Shown here piece by piece: positions 55,462-63,948 of a DNA stretch of 64,000 bases. The position numbers and the translations under genes were made by a program. A model generated the notes under the pieces. That model was given only the letters and a program-made list of their open reading frames with translations, made no database searches and was not told where the DNA came from. Location: positions 2,790,001 to 2,854,000 of the forward strand of contig NZ_VFMM01000001.1 of the NCBI RefSeq assembly GCF_006715085.1. Reading direction: 5' to 3'. This DNA is from Kribbella jejuensis. GTDB lineage: Bacteria > Actinomycetota > Actinomycetes > Propionibacteriales > Kribbellaceae. How positions within the stretch are numbered: position 1 is the stretch's first letter; each line of letters begins with the position of its first letter.

Positions 55462-57615
55462 ATGCAGATCCTCGCCATCGTCGTCTCGCTCGCGGTGACG
55501 CTTGTCGCCGTGGCGCTGTTCGGCAAGACGATCGGGCACATGGTGTCCGTGATCAAGCTCGGGCAGCCGGCCGGGCGGACGAACGACCCGGGTAAGCGGA
55601 CCGTGACCCTGGTCAAGGAGAGCCTCGGGCACACCCGGATGTTGCAGTGGAGTCATATCGGGGTGATGCACTGGTTCGTCGCGTTCGGGTTCATCGGGCT
55701 GTTCCTGACGCTGGTGACCGCGTTCGGGCAGTTGTTCGATCCGCACTGGGCGCTGCCGGTGATCGGTCACTGGTTCGTGTTCGAGTGGGTCAGCGAGGCG
55801 TTGACCTGGACCGGCCTGGTCTCGATCGTCGGGTTGATCGGGTACCGGCTGGCACATCTGCCGAAGGGTTCGGAGGGCCGGTACAGCCGGTTCTACGGTT
55901 CGCGCGCCTGGCAGGCGTACTACGTCGAGTACACGATCCTCGGCGTACTGGTCTGCATCCTTTTGCTGCGCGGGCTCGAGTACCAGCTGGGCGATCAGGA
56001 GAAGTTCCACTTCCCGATGACGTTCTTCATCGGGACCGGCCTGTTCGGCGGGCTGAGCGAGCACGGCCTGGAGAACGCGGTCTACCTGATCGCGATGATC
56101 AAGATCCTGATCTCGTTCGCGTGGATGATCACGATCTCGCTGAACGCGACGATGGGTGTCGCGTGGCACCGGTTCACCGCGTGGCCGAACATCTGGTTCA
56201 AGCGCGAGGCCGACGGCGGTTCGGCGCTCGGCCCGCTGCAGCCGATCATGGTGAACGGCGCCCCGATCGACTTCGAGAACATCGACGAGCTCGACGAGGA
56301 CGCCGCCCTCGGCGTCGGCAAGGTCGAGGATTTCACCTGGAAGGGCCTGCTTGACTTCACCACCTGCACCGAGTGCGGCCGCTGCCAGTCGCAGTGCCCG
56401 GCGTGGAACACCGACAAGCCGCTGTCGCCGAAGCTCGTGGTGATGAATCTGCGCGAGCACGCCTACGCCAAGGCGCCGTACCTGCTGGCTTCGTCCGACG
56501 ACGAGCGCAAGTCGCTGCCGCAGTTGGTGCTCGACGAGCAGGAAAGGCCGCTGGTCGGGTCGCCGGACGTCGCGGTCATCGACGAGGACGCGTTGTGGGC
56601 GTGTACGTCGTGTGGCGCGTGCGTGCAGCAGTGCCCGGTCGACATCGAGCACGTCGACGCGATCATGGACATGCGCCGCTACCAGGTGCTGATCGAGTCC
56701 TCGTTCCCGTCCGAGCTCAACGGGCTGTTCAAGGGCCTGGAGAACAAGGGCAACCCGTGGAACATGAACCCGTCCGGCCGGATGGACTGGGCCAAGGACC
56801 TGCCGTTCGAGGTCAAGCAGGTCGGTACCGATGTGGAGTCGCTGGACGAGGTCGAGTACCTGTTCTGGGTCGGCTGCGCCGGTGCGTACGAGGACCGCGC
56901 GAAGAAGACCACGCAGGCAGTCGCCGAACTGCTGAACATCGCCGGCGTCTCGTTCGCCGTACTGGGTGACGGCGAGACCTGTACGGGTGACCCGGCCCGG
57001 CGTTCGGGCAACGAGTTCGTGTTCCAGCAGCTCGCGATGCAGAACGCCGAGGTCTTCAAGGAAACCAAGGTCCGCAAGGTCGTCGCGACCTGCGCGCACT
57101 GCTTCAACACGCTGAAGAACGAGTACTCCCAGCTCGGTGTCGAGCTCGACGTCATCCACCACACCCAGCTGCTGAACCGGCTCGTCCGCGACGGCAAGCT
57201 GACCCCGGTCGCACCGGCCGACAGCTCGCTCAACGGGCAGAAGATCACCTACCACGACCCGTGCTACCTCGGCCGCCACAACCAGGTGTACGACGCCCCG
57301 CGCGAACTGCTCGACATCATCCCCGGCGCGGAGTACGCCGAAATGCCCCGCAACCAGACCAAGTCGTTCTGCTGCGGCGCCGGCGGCGCGCGGATGTGGA
57401 TGGAGGAGAAGCTCGGCACCCGGATCAATCTCAACCGCACCACCGAAGCCGTCGAGACCGGCGCCGACAAGATCGCCACCGGCTGCCCGTTCTGCCGCGT
57501 CATGCTCTCCGACGGCCTCACCGCCAAGCAGGCCGACGGCTCGGCCCGCGAGTCCGTCGAGGTCCAGGACGTCGCCCAACTGCTGCTCGCTTCTGTAAGG
57601 CGTGGCGAAAGCTGA
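55462..57615 (+). CDS. Membrane Fe-S oxidoreductase, EtfD/EMO-type ETF:quinone oxidoreductase
   Basis: 717 residues. Five or so transmembrane helices with a NarI-like heme b arrangement (WSHIGVMHWFVAFGF, about residues 1-240) precede a double 4Fe-4S ferredoxin region (CTECGRCQSQCP near 303-314; CTSCGACVQQCP near 384-395). Two CCG domains follow, with CAHCFNTLKNEYSQLG and FCCGAGGARMWMEEK. This is the architecture of mycobacterial EtfD (Rv0338c type), which passes electrons from ETF in fatty-acid oxidation to menaquinone. The chain is full length. A palindromic operator lies upstream. Confidence 0.92.
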   Translation: MQILAIVVSLAVTLVAVALFGKTIGHMVSVIKLGQPAGRTNDPGKRTVTLVKESLGHTRMLQWSHIGVMHWFVAFGFIGLFLTLVTAFGQLFDPHWALPVIGHWFVFEWVSEALTWTGLVSIVGLIGYRLAHLPKGSEGRYSRFYGSRAWQAYYVEYTILGVLVCILLLRGLEYQLGDQEKFHFPMTFFIGTGLFGGLSEHGLENAVYLIAMIKILISFAWMITISLNATMGVAWHRFTAWPNIWFKREADGGSALGPLQPIMVNGAPIDFENIDELDEDAALGVGKVEDFTWKGLLDFTTCTECGRCQSQCPAWNTDKPLSPKLVVMNLREHAYAKAPYLLASSDDERKSLPQLVLDEQERPLVGSPDVAVIDEDALWACTSCGACVQQCPVDIEHVDAIMDMRRYQVLIESSFPSELNGLFKGLENKGNPWNMNPSGRMDWAKDLPFEVKQVGTDVESLDEVEYLFWVGCAGAYEDRAKKTTQAVAELLNIAGVSFAVLGDGETCTGDPARRSGNEFVFQQLAMQNAEVFKETKVRKVVATCAHCFNTLKNEYSQLGVELDVIHHTQLLNRLVRDGKLTPVAPADSSLNGQKITYHDPCYLGRHNQVYDAPRELLDIIPGAEYAEMPRNQTKSFCCGAGGARMWMEEKLGTRINLNRTTEAVETGADKIATGCPFCRVMLSDGLTAKQADGSARESVEVQDVAQLLLASVRRGES

Positions 57616-57637
57616 GTTGCAACTAGCTGCAAAACCC

Positions 57638-57694
57638 TTCCTCCCCAGGCGGTCCAGACCATAAGATCCACCGTCTGCATCACCTGGGGAGGAA
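57638..57694 (+). promoter_or_regulatory. 12-bp hairpin that masks the lipoprotein gene's ribosome binding site
   Basis: TTCCTCCCCAGG (57638-57649) and CCTGGGGAGGAA (57683-57694) are perfect complements separated by 33 bases. The right arm is the Shine-Dalgarno sequence of the gene starting at 57702. Folded mRNA would hide it completely. Just upstream, 57617-57632 is a TTGCA...TGCAA palindrome. Confidence 0.8.
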
Positions 57695-57701
57695 ACGCAT
57701 C

Positions 57702-58505
57702 ATGAAGTTCCGCGCCGCCATGGCCACCGCGGCCGTCGTACCGCTCGCCCTCGGCCTCGCCGCCTGCGGCAACGACAAACCCGAGGCCACCGGCTACAAG
57801 CCGTCGGTCCCCGCGAGCACGACACCCGCGCCGACGCCGGTCGCCACCAAGACCACCGAGCCGGCCCAGCCCGCGCCGGTCGTGCACCTGAACCGGGTCA
57901 CGTTCGTCCCGGCGATGACGGCGGCCGTCGGCAAGCAGAAGTCGTGGCACACCATCGGCACGATGTCGATGAACGGCCGCAAGCTGATGACGATGGACGG
58001 GTACCAGACCGCGAACCCGGTCGCGATGTCGATGGAGATGACCGGCGAGGCCTTCCAGGGCAAGACCGCGAAGATCGTCGTCGTCAAGAACACCGCCTAC
58101 GTCTCGATTCCGGGGATGACCCCGGCCGGCAAGTTCGCCGAGTTCAAGTCCGGTGCGAACGAGCAGCTCTCGCAGCTCGTCGAGGGCGGCGACCCGACCA
58201 AGATCTACAAGTCGTTCGGCTCCAGCCTGATGGACGCGAAGTTCGCCGGCGAGGAGACGATCGGCGGCCAGAAGCTCGACCGGTACAACGTCACCGTCAA
58301 CACCGCGAAGGCGCTCGCCGCCCAGGGGAAGAAGGTCCCGGCCGGCGTGCCGGCGGCGCTGACCTACTCCATGTGGATGGACAAGGCGCACCTGATCCGC
58401 CGGCTCGCCTTCGACCTGAGCGGCGTCTCGATGGTGATGAACCTGACCGACTACAACAAGCCGGTGCACATCACCGCGCCGCCGGCGAGCAAGATTGTGA
58501 AGTAA
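57702..58505 (+). CDS. LppX/LprG-like lipoprotein
   Basis: 267 residues. Signal peptide with lipobox LAAC (about residues 19-22), then a Pro/Thr-rich linker (SVPASTTPAPTPVATKTTEP). The folded part (about 60-267) is LolA/LprG-like, with SWHTIGTMSMNGRKLMTMDG, TAYVSIPGMTP and LTYSMWMDKAHLIRRLAFDL. Such actinobacterial lipoproteins bind lipids or glycolipids in a hydrophobic cavity, or are simply LolA-like with unknown ligand. The ribosome binding site is sequestered in a strong hairpin, so synthesis is probably regulated at translation. Confidence 0.85.
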   Translation: MKFRAAMATAAVVPLALGLAACGNDKPEATGYKPSVPASTTPAPTPVATKTTEPAQPAPVVHLNRVTFVPAMTAAVGKQKSWHTIGTMSMNGRKLMTMDGYQTANPVAMSMEMTGEAFQGKTAKIVVVKNTAYVSIPGMTPAGKFAEFKSGANEQLSQLVEGGDPTKIYKSFGSSLMDAKFAGEETIGGQKLDRYNVTVNTAKALAAQGKKVPAGVPAALTYSMWMDKAHLIRRLAFDLSGVSMVMNLTDYNKPVHITAPPASKIVK

Positions 58506-58598
58506 CGGCCGGTATCGGTCATCTTCCCGCCCGATCGTGTGAACTTCTCGTAATCTCCCGTTACGGATGTGATCACCTCGGGATGATCGGGTGGGTGG

Positions 58599-60176
58599 AT
58601 GCCGATGTTGAGCAGTCGACGAAACTTCCTCACGGTCAGCGGAGCCGCGGCGGCGCTCGCGCTGAGCGGCAGTCTTCCGGAGATCCGGGCCGCGGCGGCG
58701 GGCTGGACCGGCCGGCCGGACCGGCGGGACCCGTTCACGCTCGGCGTCGCGTCCGGCGACCCGTTGCCGGACGCGGTGGTGATCTGGACCCGGCTCGCCC
58801 CTGATCCACTCGCGCCGTTCGGCGGGATGGACCGGCGACCGGCCGAGGTCCAGTGGCAGGTGGCGGAGGACGAGCAGTTCCACCGCGTCGTCCGCGCCGG
58901 CTCGTACAAGGCCAGGCCCGAGTCCAGCCACTCGGTGCACGTCGACGTCCGCGGGCTGCGGCCGTGGCGGCACTACTGGTACCGCTTCCGCGTGAACGGG
59001 CAGTTGAGCCCGGTCGGCCGGACCAAGACCGCACCGGCGTACGACACCCAACTGTCCGAGCTGTCGCTGGCGTTCGCGTCCTGCCAGGCGTGGTGGGAGG
59101 GCTGGTACACGGCGTACGCCGACATGGCCCAGCGCGACCACGATGTGGTGTTCTTCCTCGGCGACTACATCTACGAGTTCGGCATCGACCGCGGCATCCG
59201 CCCGCATTCGAGCGAGCCGTACATCACCCAGCAGACCGTGACGCTGGACGAGTACCGGCTGCGCTACGCGGCGTACAAGATGGACCCCGATCTGCAGCAG
59301 GCGCACGCGGTCGCGCCGTGGATCGTCACGCTGGACGACCACGAGGTCGTCGACAACTGGGCCGACGAGGCGCATCCGAGCGCGCCGCCGGCCCAGTTCC
59401 TGGTACGCCGGGCCAACGCGTTCCGGGCGTACTGGGAACACATGCCGCTGCGGTTCGCGCAACTGCCCAGCGGCCCGGACATGCAGCTGTACCGGCGGAT
59501 CCGGTACGGGCGGCTGGCCGAGTTCAGCGTGCTCGACACACGTCAGTACCGCTCCGACCAGGCGTACGGCGACGGCACGAAGGCGCCCGGTCCGGAAACC
59601 GCCGACCCCTCGCGGACGATCACCGGCGACGCGCAGGAGAAGTGGCTTCTCGACGGCTGGGCGGCGTCGCAGACCCGGTGGAACGTGCTCGCCCACCAGA
59701 CCGCGATCGCCCGGCTGGACACGAAGGACGGGCCGGGGGTGCTGGTCCCGATGGACACCTGGGACGGATACGAGGCGTCCCGGAACCGCGTTCTCGGCGG
59801 CGCCGCGCAGCGCAAGGTCCGCAACCTCGTCTCGATCGCCGGCGACCTGCACCGCAGCGTGGCCTCGGACCTGAAGCTGGACTTCACCGATCCGGCGTCC
59901 CCGACCGTCGGCGCCGAGTTCGTCGGTACGTCGATCACGTCCGGCATCGACGGCCAGGACCTGGACCCCGGCGGCGCGACCCTGCTCCGGGAGAACCCGC
60001 ACATGAAGTTCGGCAACTTCCAGCGCGGCTACGTCAGCTGCAGCATCACGCCGCAGCGGTGGATCTCCGACTACCGCGTCGTCGACAAGGTCTCCGTCCA
60101 GAACGGCACCGTCAGCACCCGCGCCAAACTCCTCGTCGAGGACGGCCGGCCCGGCATCGCGGAGGTACAGGCATGA
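58599..60176 (+). CDS. PhoD-type alkaline phosphatase/phosphodiesterase
   Basis: 525 residues. A Tat signal (SSRRNFLTVSG) ends near RAAAAG. An N-terminal Ig-like domain (about 40-150) precedes the catalytic domain with metal motifs FLGDYIYEFG and TLDDHEVVDNW, and the later IAGDLHRS. PhoD enzymes are exported, use Fe and Ca, and cleave phosphomonoesters and diesters. ATG 58599 or 58605 may be used. The following gene overlaps by four bases. No clear PHO box could be assigned upstream. Confidence 0.95.
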   Translation: MPMLSSRRNFLTVSGAAAALALSGSLPEIRAAAAGWTGRPDRRDPFTLGVASGDPLPDAVVIWTRLAPDPLAPFGGMDRRPAEVQWQVAEDEQFHRVVRAGSYKARPESSHSVHVDVRGLRPWRHYWYRFRVNGQLSPVGRTKTAPAYDTQLSELSLAFASCQAWWEGWYTAYADMAQRDHDVVFFLGDYIYEFGIDRGIRPHSSEPYITQQTVTLDEYRLRYAAYKMDPDLQQAHAVAPWIVTLDDHEVVDNWADEAHPSAPPAQFLVRRANAFRAYWEHMPLRFAQLPSGPDMQLYRRIRYGRLAEFSVLDTRQYRSDQAYGDGTKAPGPETADPSRTITGDAQEKWLLDGWAASQTRWNVLAHQTAIARLDTKDGPGVLVPMDTWDGYEASRNRVLGGAAQRKVRNLVSIAGDLHRSVASDLKLDFTDPASPTVGAEFVGTSITSGIDGQDLDPGGATLLRENPHMKFGNFQRGYVSCSITPQRWISDYRVVDKVSVQNGTVSTRAKLLVEDGRPGIAEVQA

Positions 60177-61024
60177 AACTCCCTCGCCAGACCGTGGTCG
60201 CGGCCGGCACGTTGGTCGCCGCCGGCCTACTCGGCTCCGGTTCGATGCCTTCGGCAACTTCCAATGTGGCGGTCAGCGTTGCCCCGGAGCAGCTCAGCGT
60301 GGTCGGCCTCCCATGCTTCCCGGGGCTGCTCAACCTGACAATGACCAACACCGGCGCCCAGCCGCGGTACGCCGACCTGACGCTCGAGCCGACCGGTCCG
60401 CTGCAGCTGTCCCGGACGATCTTCTCGTCGTGGCTGCCCGCAGTCGACCCGGACCAGCCCGTATCTGCGCCGGTCGAGGTCCGGGTCCCGCGGGACGCCG
60501 AGCCCGGCACGTACCAGCTCGGCGTCGAGGTCGACCAGCAGCGGGTCGACGTACCGGTGACCGTCGAACCACTGCCGCCGAAAGGTCCCGGCGACAACTT
60601 GGCTCTCGGCGAGCAGGCGATCGCGTCGTCCACCCACGGCAACTTCACCCTCTGCGGCGCGGTCGACGGCGACAAGGACTCCGAACACTGGGACACCCTG
60701 ACCGGCTGGAACGACGGCACCCGCGCAGTCTTCCCCGACACGTACGACGTCGCGCTGTCGGCGCCCGCCACCGTCAACCGGGTAGAGCTCTACACCCTGG
60801 ACTCCACGAAGTACCCGGCCCGCGTCAACGGCCTCCGCGACTGGGACGTCCAGATCAAGTCGAACGGCACCTGGCAAACGGTCGCCCAGGTCCGCGGCAA
60901 CACCGCCGGCCACGTCACATCCACCTTCCCCCCAACCCAAGCCGAAGCCATCCGCATCCTCTGCCTGGACGGCAACGACCACACCTACTCCCGCATCGTC
61001 GAACTCGAGGTCTACGGCAGCTAG
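60173..61024 (+). CDS. Secreted discoidin-domain protein paired with PhoD
   Basis: 283 residues. Signal peptide (about 1-28), an Ig-like middle domain (about 35-135; LLNLTMTNTGAQPRYADLTL), then a discoidin/F5-8C-type domain with NLALGEQAIASS, WNDGTRAVFPDTYDVALSA, VNRVELYTLD and the terminal SRIVELEVYGS. Such modules bind carbohydrate or cell surfaces. The ATG overlaps the phoD stop (ATGA), so the protein may anchor or target the phosphatase. Its TAG stop is split by the target TA of the IS630 element, but sequence after the insertion would also have given TAG. Confidence 0.85.
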   Translation: MKLPRQTVVAAGTLVAAGLLGSGSMPSATSNVAVSVAPEQLSVVGLPCFPGLLNLTMTNTGAQPRYADLTLEPTGPLQLSRTIFSSWLPAVDPDQPVSAPVEVRVPRDAEPGTYQLGVEVDQQRVDVPVTVEPLPPKGPGDNLALGEQAIASSTHGNFTLCGAVDGDKDSEHWDTLTGWNDGTRAVFPDTYDVALSAPATVNRVELYTLDSTKYPARVNGLRDWDVQIKSNGTWQTVAQVRGNTAGHVTSTFPPTQAEAIRILCLDGNDHTYSRIVELEVYGS

Positions 61025-62152
61025 TGTCGTGAGTCAGTAATTCGGTGTTAGTCGGTATGCTGTGGTGATGCCGAGCCCGAAGGTTGATCCGGTGGTGTTG
61101 TCCGACGAGGAGCGGTCGGTGCTGGCCGGGTGGTCCAGGCGACGGAAAACGTCGCAGGCATTGGCGTTGCGGTCCCGGATCGTGTTGCGGTGTGCTGACG
61201 GCGGCACGATCGGCGAGGTCGCTGAGGCTGTCGGGGTGTCGCGGAACATGGTGTCGAAGTGGCGTTCGCGGTTCCTGGCCGAGCGGCTGGACGGGTTGTC
61301 GGACGAGCCGCGGCCGGGCCGGCCGCGGACGATCACCGACGACGACATCGAGCAGGTGATCACCAAGACGCTGGAGTCCACGCCGGGCGAGGACACGCAC
61401 TGGTCGACCCGGTCGATGGCGTCGGCGACGGGGATGTCGCAGTCGGCGGTGTCGCGGATCTGGCGGGCGTTCGGGTTGAAGCCGCATGCGATCGAGACCT
61501 GGAAGCTGTCCACGGATCCGTTATTCGTGGACAAGGTCCGCGACGTCGTCGGCCTGTACATGAGCCCGCCGGAGAACGCGTTGGTGCTCGCAGTCGACGA
61601 GAAGTCGCAGATGCAGGCCATCGACCGGACGGCGCCGATCCTGCCGGTGATGCCAACGACACCGGCGCGGATGACCCACGACTACGTGCGGCACGGCACC
61701 ACCAGCCTGTTCGCCGCCCTGGATCTGTCCAGCGGGTCGGTGATCGCTCAGCACTACCGCCGGCATCGGCACCAGGAGTTCCTGCGTTTCCTGAAACTGA
61801 TCGACGCCGCCGTGCCCAAAGACCTCGACCTGCATCTGGTGCTGGACAACTACGCCACCCACAAAACCCCCAAGGTGAAGGAATGGCTGATCCGCCACCC
61901 CAGGTTCCACCTGCACTTCACCCCCACCAGCTCGTCGTGGCTCAACCTGGTGGAACGCTGGTTCGCCGAACTCACCAACCGCAAACTGCGCCGCTCCGCC
62001 CACCGCAGCGTCACCGAACTCGAGGCCGACGTCCGCGCCTGGATCAACACCTGGAACGAAGACCCCAAACCCTTCGTCTGGACCAAGACCGCCGACCAAA
62101 TCCTCGACACCCTCGCCGCATACTGCCAACGAATTACCGACTCACGACACTA
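61022..62152. mobile_element. IS630-family insertion sequence with TA duplication
   Basis: Terminal inverted repeats GTGTCGTGAGTCAGTAATTC (from 61024) and, at the right end (to 62150), the complement of GTGTCGTGAGTCGGTAATTC, one mismatch. The element, about 1127 bp, is flanked by the TA duplication (61022-61023 and 62151-62152) typical of IS630/Tc1-mariner transposition. One full transposase gene is inside. The sharp repeats and intact frame suggest a recent and possibly active copy. Confidence 0.95.
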
Positions 62153-62153
62153 G
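61068..62153 (+). CDS. IS630-family transposase
   Basis: 361 residues. N-terminal helix-turn-helix (GTIGEVAEAVGVSRNMVSKW), linker, then the DDE domain: first Asp in LVLAVDEKSQMQA, second in LVLDNYATHKT, and Glu in SSWLNLVERWFAELT. All three acidic residues are in place. The stop codon TAG (62151-62153) is made from the duplicated target TA plus one flanking base, so the element itself has no stop. Start ATG 61068; GTG codons just upstream are alternatives. Confidence 0.95.
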   Translation: MPSPKVDPVVLSDEERSVLAGWSRRRKTSQALALRSRIVLRCADGGTIGEVAEAVGVSRNMVSKWRSRFLAERLDGLSDEPRPGRPRTITDDDIEQVITKTLESTPGEDTHWSTRSMASATGMSQSAVSRIWRAFGLKPHAIETWKLSTDPLFVDKVRDVVGLYMSPPENALVLAVDEKSQMQAIDRTAPILPVMPTTPARMTHDYVRHGTTSLFAALDLSSGSVIAQHYRRHRHQEFLRFLKLIDAAVPKDLDLHLVLDNYATHKTPKVKEWLIRHPRFHLHFTPTSSSWLNLVERWFAELTNRKLRRSAHRSVTELEADVRAWINTWNEDPKPFVWTKTADQILDTLAAYCQRITDSRH

Positions 62154-62522
62154 ATACGGACTGGAGAACAGACCCTTCAGAAATAAGGGAGAACAAAGAG
62201 AAGAAAGAAGAATATAAAATTAGTGGCTGAGTCAGGCACTCGGCGCAGGACGAACTGGCCTCGACCCAGTGTGCCACCGATGCCGACGATCGCGACCAGT
62301 AGCTCACCAGGCACGGCGGACTGGAGACTGCTGATTGGACTTGGCCTCCACCCCGAGGCACCAACCACGCGACCGCATTTGGTCGATGGCGCGCACGTGG
62401 GAGATGTCACGTGGAAACCACCCCGGTGCGAGCCGGCGCCCTGCGTATTCTCTGGCTCGACCGAAACGGACAACGCACTCCCGGATCGCGATGTCGCGGT
62501 TGCGGGAGTTGAGGAGTACTGC
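62154..62522. other. Intergenic region with a short AT-rich purine tract
   Basis: After the IS, 62175-62222 is unusually AT-rich and purine-rich (for example AGAAATAAGGGAGAACAAAG and GAAAGAAGAATATAAAATTA). The remaining part up to 62522 is ordinary GC-rich sequence with no convincing gene; an open frame there lacks coding character. A promoter for the gene at 62523 is expected near its right end. Confidence 0.6.
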
Positions 62523-62930
62523 ATGAAGAAGTGGCGCGTGCTGATGGCAGTTCCGCTGGTGGGGCTGGCGATGACGGCCGGTACGGCGACGGCGGCATCG
62601 GCAGCGACGGGTACGCCGAGCGGGGCACCGCCGTCCGGGGTCACCTGCGTGTCGGTAACCGGCGCGAAAGCGTGCTACCAGTCGGGCTCGGACAAGGTCT
62701 GGGTGAAGGACACCAAGGCGAACGGCCAGTCCGCGGCCGGCACGATCAAGTCGCTGCCCAGCCACACCAAGTGGTACCGCGAGTGCTTCAATACCCGCGG
62801 CGCGGCCGGCGGTTGGGTGGTGTGCGACTTCGACGTACCGAACTACCAGCCCGGCGTGCTGTGGGCCGTCAACAACCCGTTCATCGGCGCCCAGGCCAGT
62901 ACGTCGATCAACACCGGCCCGATCATCTGA
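62523..62930 (+). CDS. Small secreted protein with two likely disulfides
   Basis: 135 residues. Signal peptide about residues 1-28 (MKKWRVLMAVPLVGLAMTAG). The mature protein has four Cys (VTCVSVTGAKACY, RECFNTRG, WVVCDFD) that could form two disulfides, and a Trp/Tyr-rich C-terminal half (GVLWAVNNPFIGAQ). No family is recognised. ATG 62523 follows GGAG by six bases (GGAGTACTGC). Likely extracellular; function unknown. Confidence 0.8.
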   Translation: MKKWRVLMAVPLVGLAMTAGTATAASAATGTPSGAPPSGVTCVSVTGAKACYQSGSDKVWVKDTKANGQSAAGTIKSLPSHTKWYRECFNTRGAAGGWVVCDFDVPNYQPGVLWAVNNPFIGAQASTSINTGPII

Positions 62931-62986
62931 CTCAACACGGTTGACCTAAGCAACATCTGCCTAGGTCAATCGTTTGAGCGACCGTC

Positions 62987-63439
62987 TCAGCCGAGCGCCG
63001 CGAGCACGTTCACCAGAACGACCACTGCCAGAATCGCGCCGACAACGCCGAGGAGTACGCCGAGGCCTTTTCGCTTGACCTTGGTGTGGCCGATGCTGCC
63101 GGACATGAACTGGTGGTACGGCGACGCGTAGAAGACTGGCACGGCCTGGTTCGGCTGCACTGTGCAGTCGAGTGATGCTTGGCCGTAGGTCCGGATCCAC
63201 TGCGAATGGATGTCGATGTGCAGCGGCCCGGCGAAGACCGGGATGTCGTTGCGCCCGTACTTCACCGGCACCGGGTAACGGTTCAGGTACACCGTCGGCG
63301 GGATCATGTTGGACGTCAGCGCACTCCCCTGGATCGTCAACTGCAGCATCCCGCTAGGAACCTGCTGCTGGTACGACGGCTGGAACTGTGCCTGCTGATA
63401 CTCCGGCGCCTGGAACTGGGGCGGCTGCTCGTGGCTCAT
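62987..63439 (-). CDS. C-terminally anchored membrane protein of unknown function
   Basis: 150 residues. The N-terminal ~30 residues are Gln/Pro-rich (EQPPQFQAPEYQQAQFQPSY), followed by a beta-rich domain (LQLTIQGSALTSNMIPPTVY then LNRYPVPVKYGRN) and a C-terminal helix (LGVLLGVVGAILAVVVLVNV). The domain would face the cytoplasm if the helix is a tail anchor. No family is recognised. ATG 63439. Confidence 0.8.
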   Translation of the reverse strand: MSHEQPPQFQAPEYQQAQFQPSYQQQVPSGMLQLTIQGSALTSNMIPPTVYLNRYPVPVKYGRNDIPVFAGPLHIDIHSQWIRTYGQASLDCTVQPNQAVPVFYASPYHQFMSGSIGHTKVKRKGLGVLLGVVGAILAVVVLVNVLAALG

Positions 63440-63504
63440 GCGGCCACACGATATGCCAGAACACACCAAGCGGCGGACACCATCTCCGACCTGAGCCCGA
63501 ACTG

Positions 63505-63578
63505 TGGAGCGGGTGACGGGAATCGAACCCGCACTGTCAGCTTGGGAAGCTGATGTTCTGCCATTGAACTACACCCGC
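63505..63578 (-). tRNA. tRNA-Gly (anticodon CCC)
   Basis: Read on the minus strand, the acceptor arms GCGGGTG and CACCCGC pair fully. The D stem is GTTC/GAAC, the anticodon stem TCAGC/GCTGA with loop TTCCCAA (anticodon CCC), and the T arm GCGGG-TTCGATT-CCCGT. A discriminator T and encoded CCA follow at 63505-63508. It reads GGG codons. Confidence 0.96.
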
Positions 63579-63861
63579 CTGGCCGGTCTCCCGGCAGCGG
63601 AGAAGAGCATAGCCGATGTCGGGGGCGGCAAGCACGCCGGGTCCGCGCGGCGGAAGCAGTTGACTACTTCCAGGCAGGGCGCCGGCCTGCGGCGGCCGGT
63701 AGGAGCTTTGCTGCGGTGTCAGCCGGATGCCCGGAAAAAGGTGGCCGGATGCATCGAAAAGAGCTGTGCGGGCGGTTTGCAGCGGGCCTTCCTGGGCAGT
63801 TTTCCACAAAGGGCACGTTCAGGACTGGGCAGGTTCGTCATCTTCTGGCAGATTAGAACGC

Positions 63862-63886
63862 GTTGCCGGGGGCAACATTTGCGCAA
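63862..63886. promoter_or_regulatory. Paired palindromes upstream of the right-edge gene
   Basis: GTTGCC (63862-63867) and GGCAAC (63871-63876) form a palindrome with a 3-base centre, followed by TTGCGCAA at 63879-63886. TTGC...GCAA palindromes are usual MarR-type sites in actinobacteria. The rest of 63579-63948 shows no gene. Confidence 0.55.
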
Positions 63887-63948
63887 CGTGAGGATGGCGG
63901 TCCTGGACCGGACGATGGTTGCGGGGCAACTGGATGAAGGGGTGAACG

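Noticed and set aside
58506..58598. PHO box upstream of phoD
   Set aside because: No pair of 11-base direct repeats of the GTTCACC type could be recognised; only a loose GTGAAC is present.
57264..60257. A 997-codon minus-strand open frame opposite the lipoprotein and phoD genes
   Set aside because: It spans several clear + strand genes and intergenic space; no domain is recognisable.
62223..62522. N-terminal extension of the small secreted protein
   Set aside because: The frame is open, but the extension has no coding character and would bury the clear signal peptide that starts at 62523.
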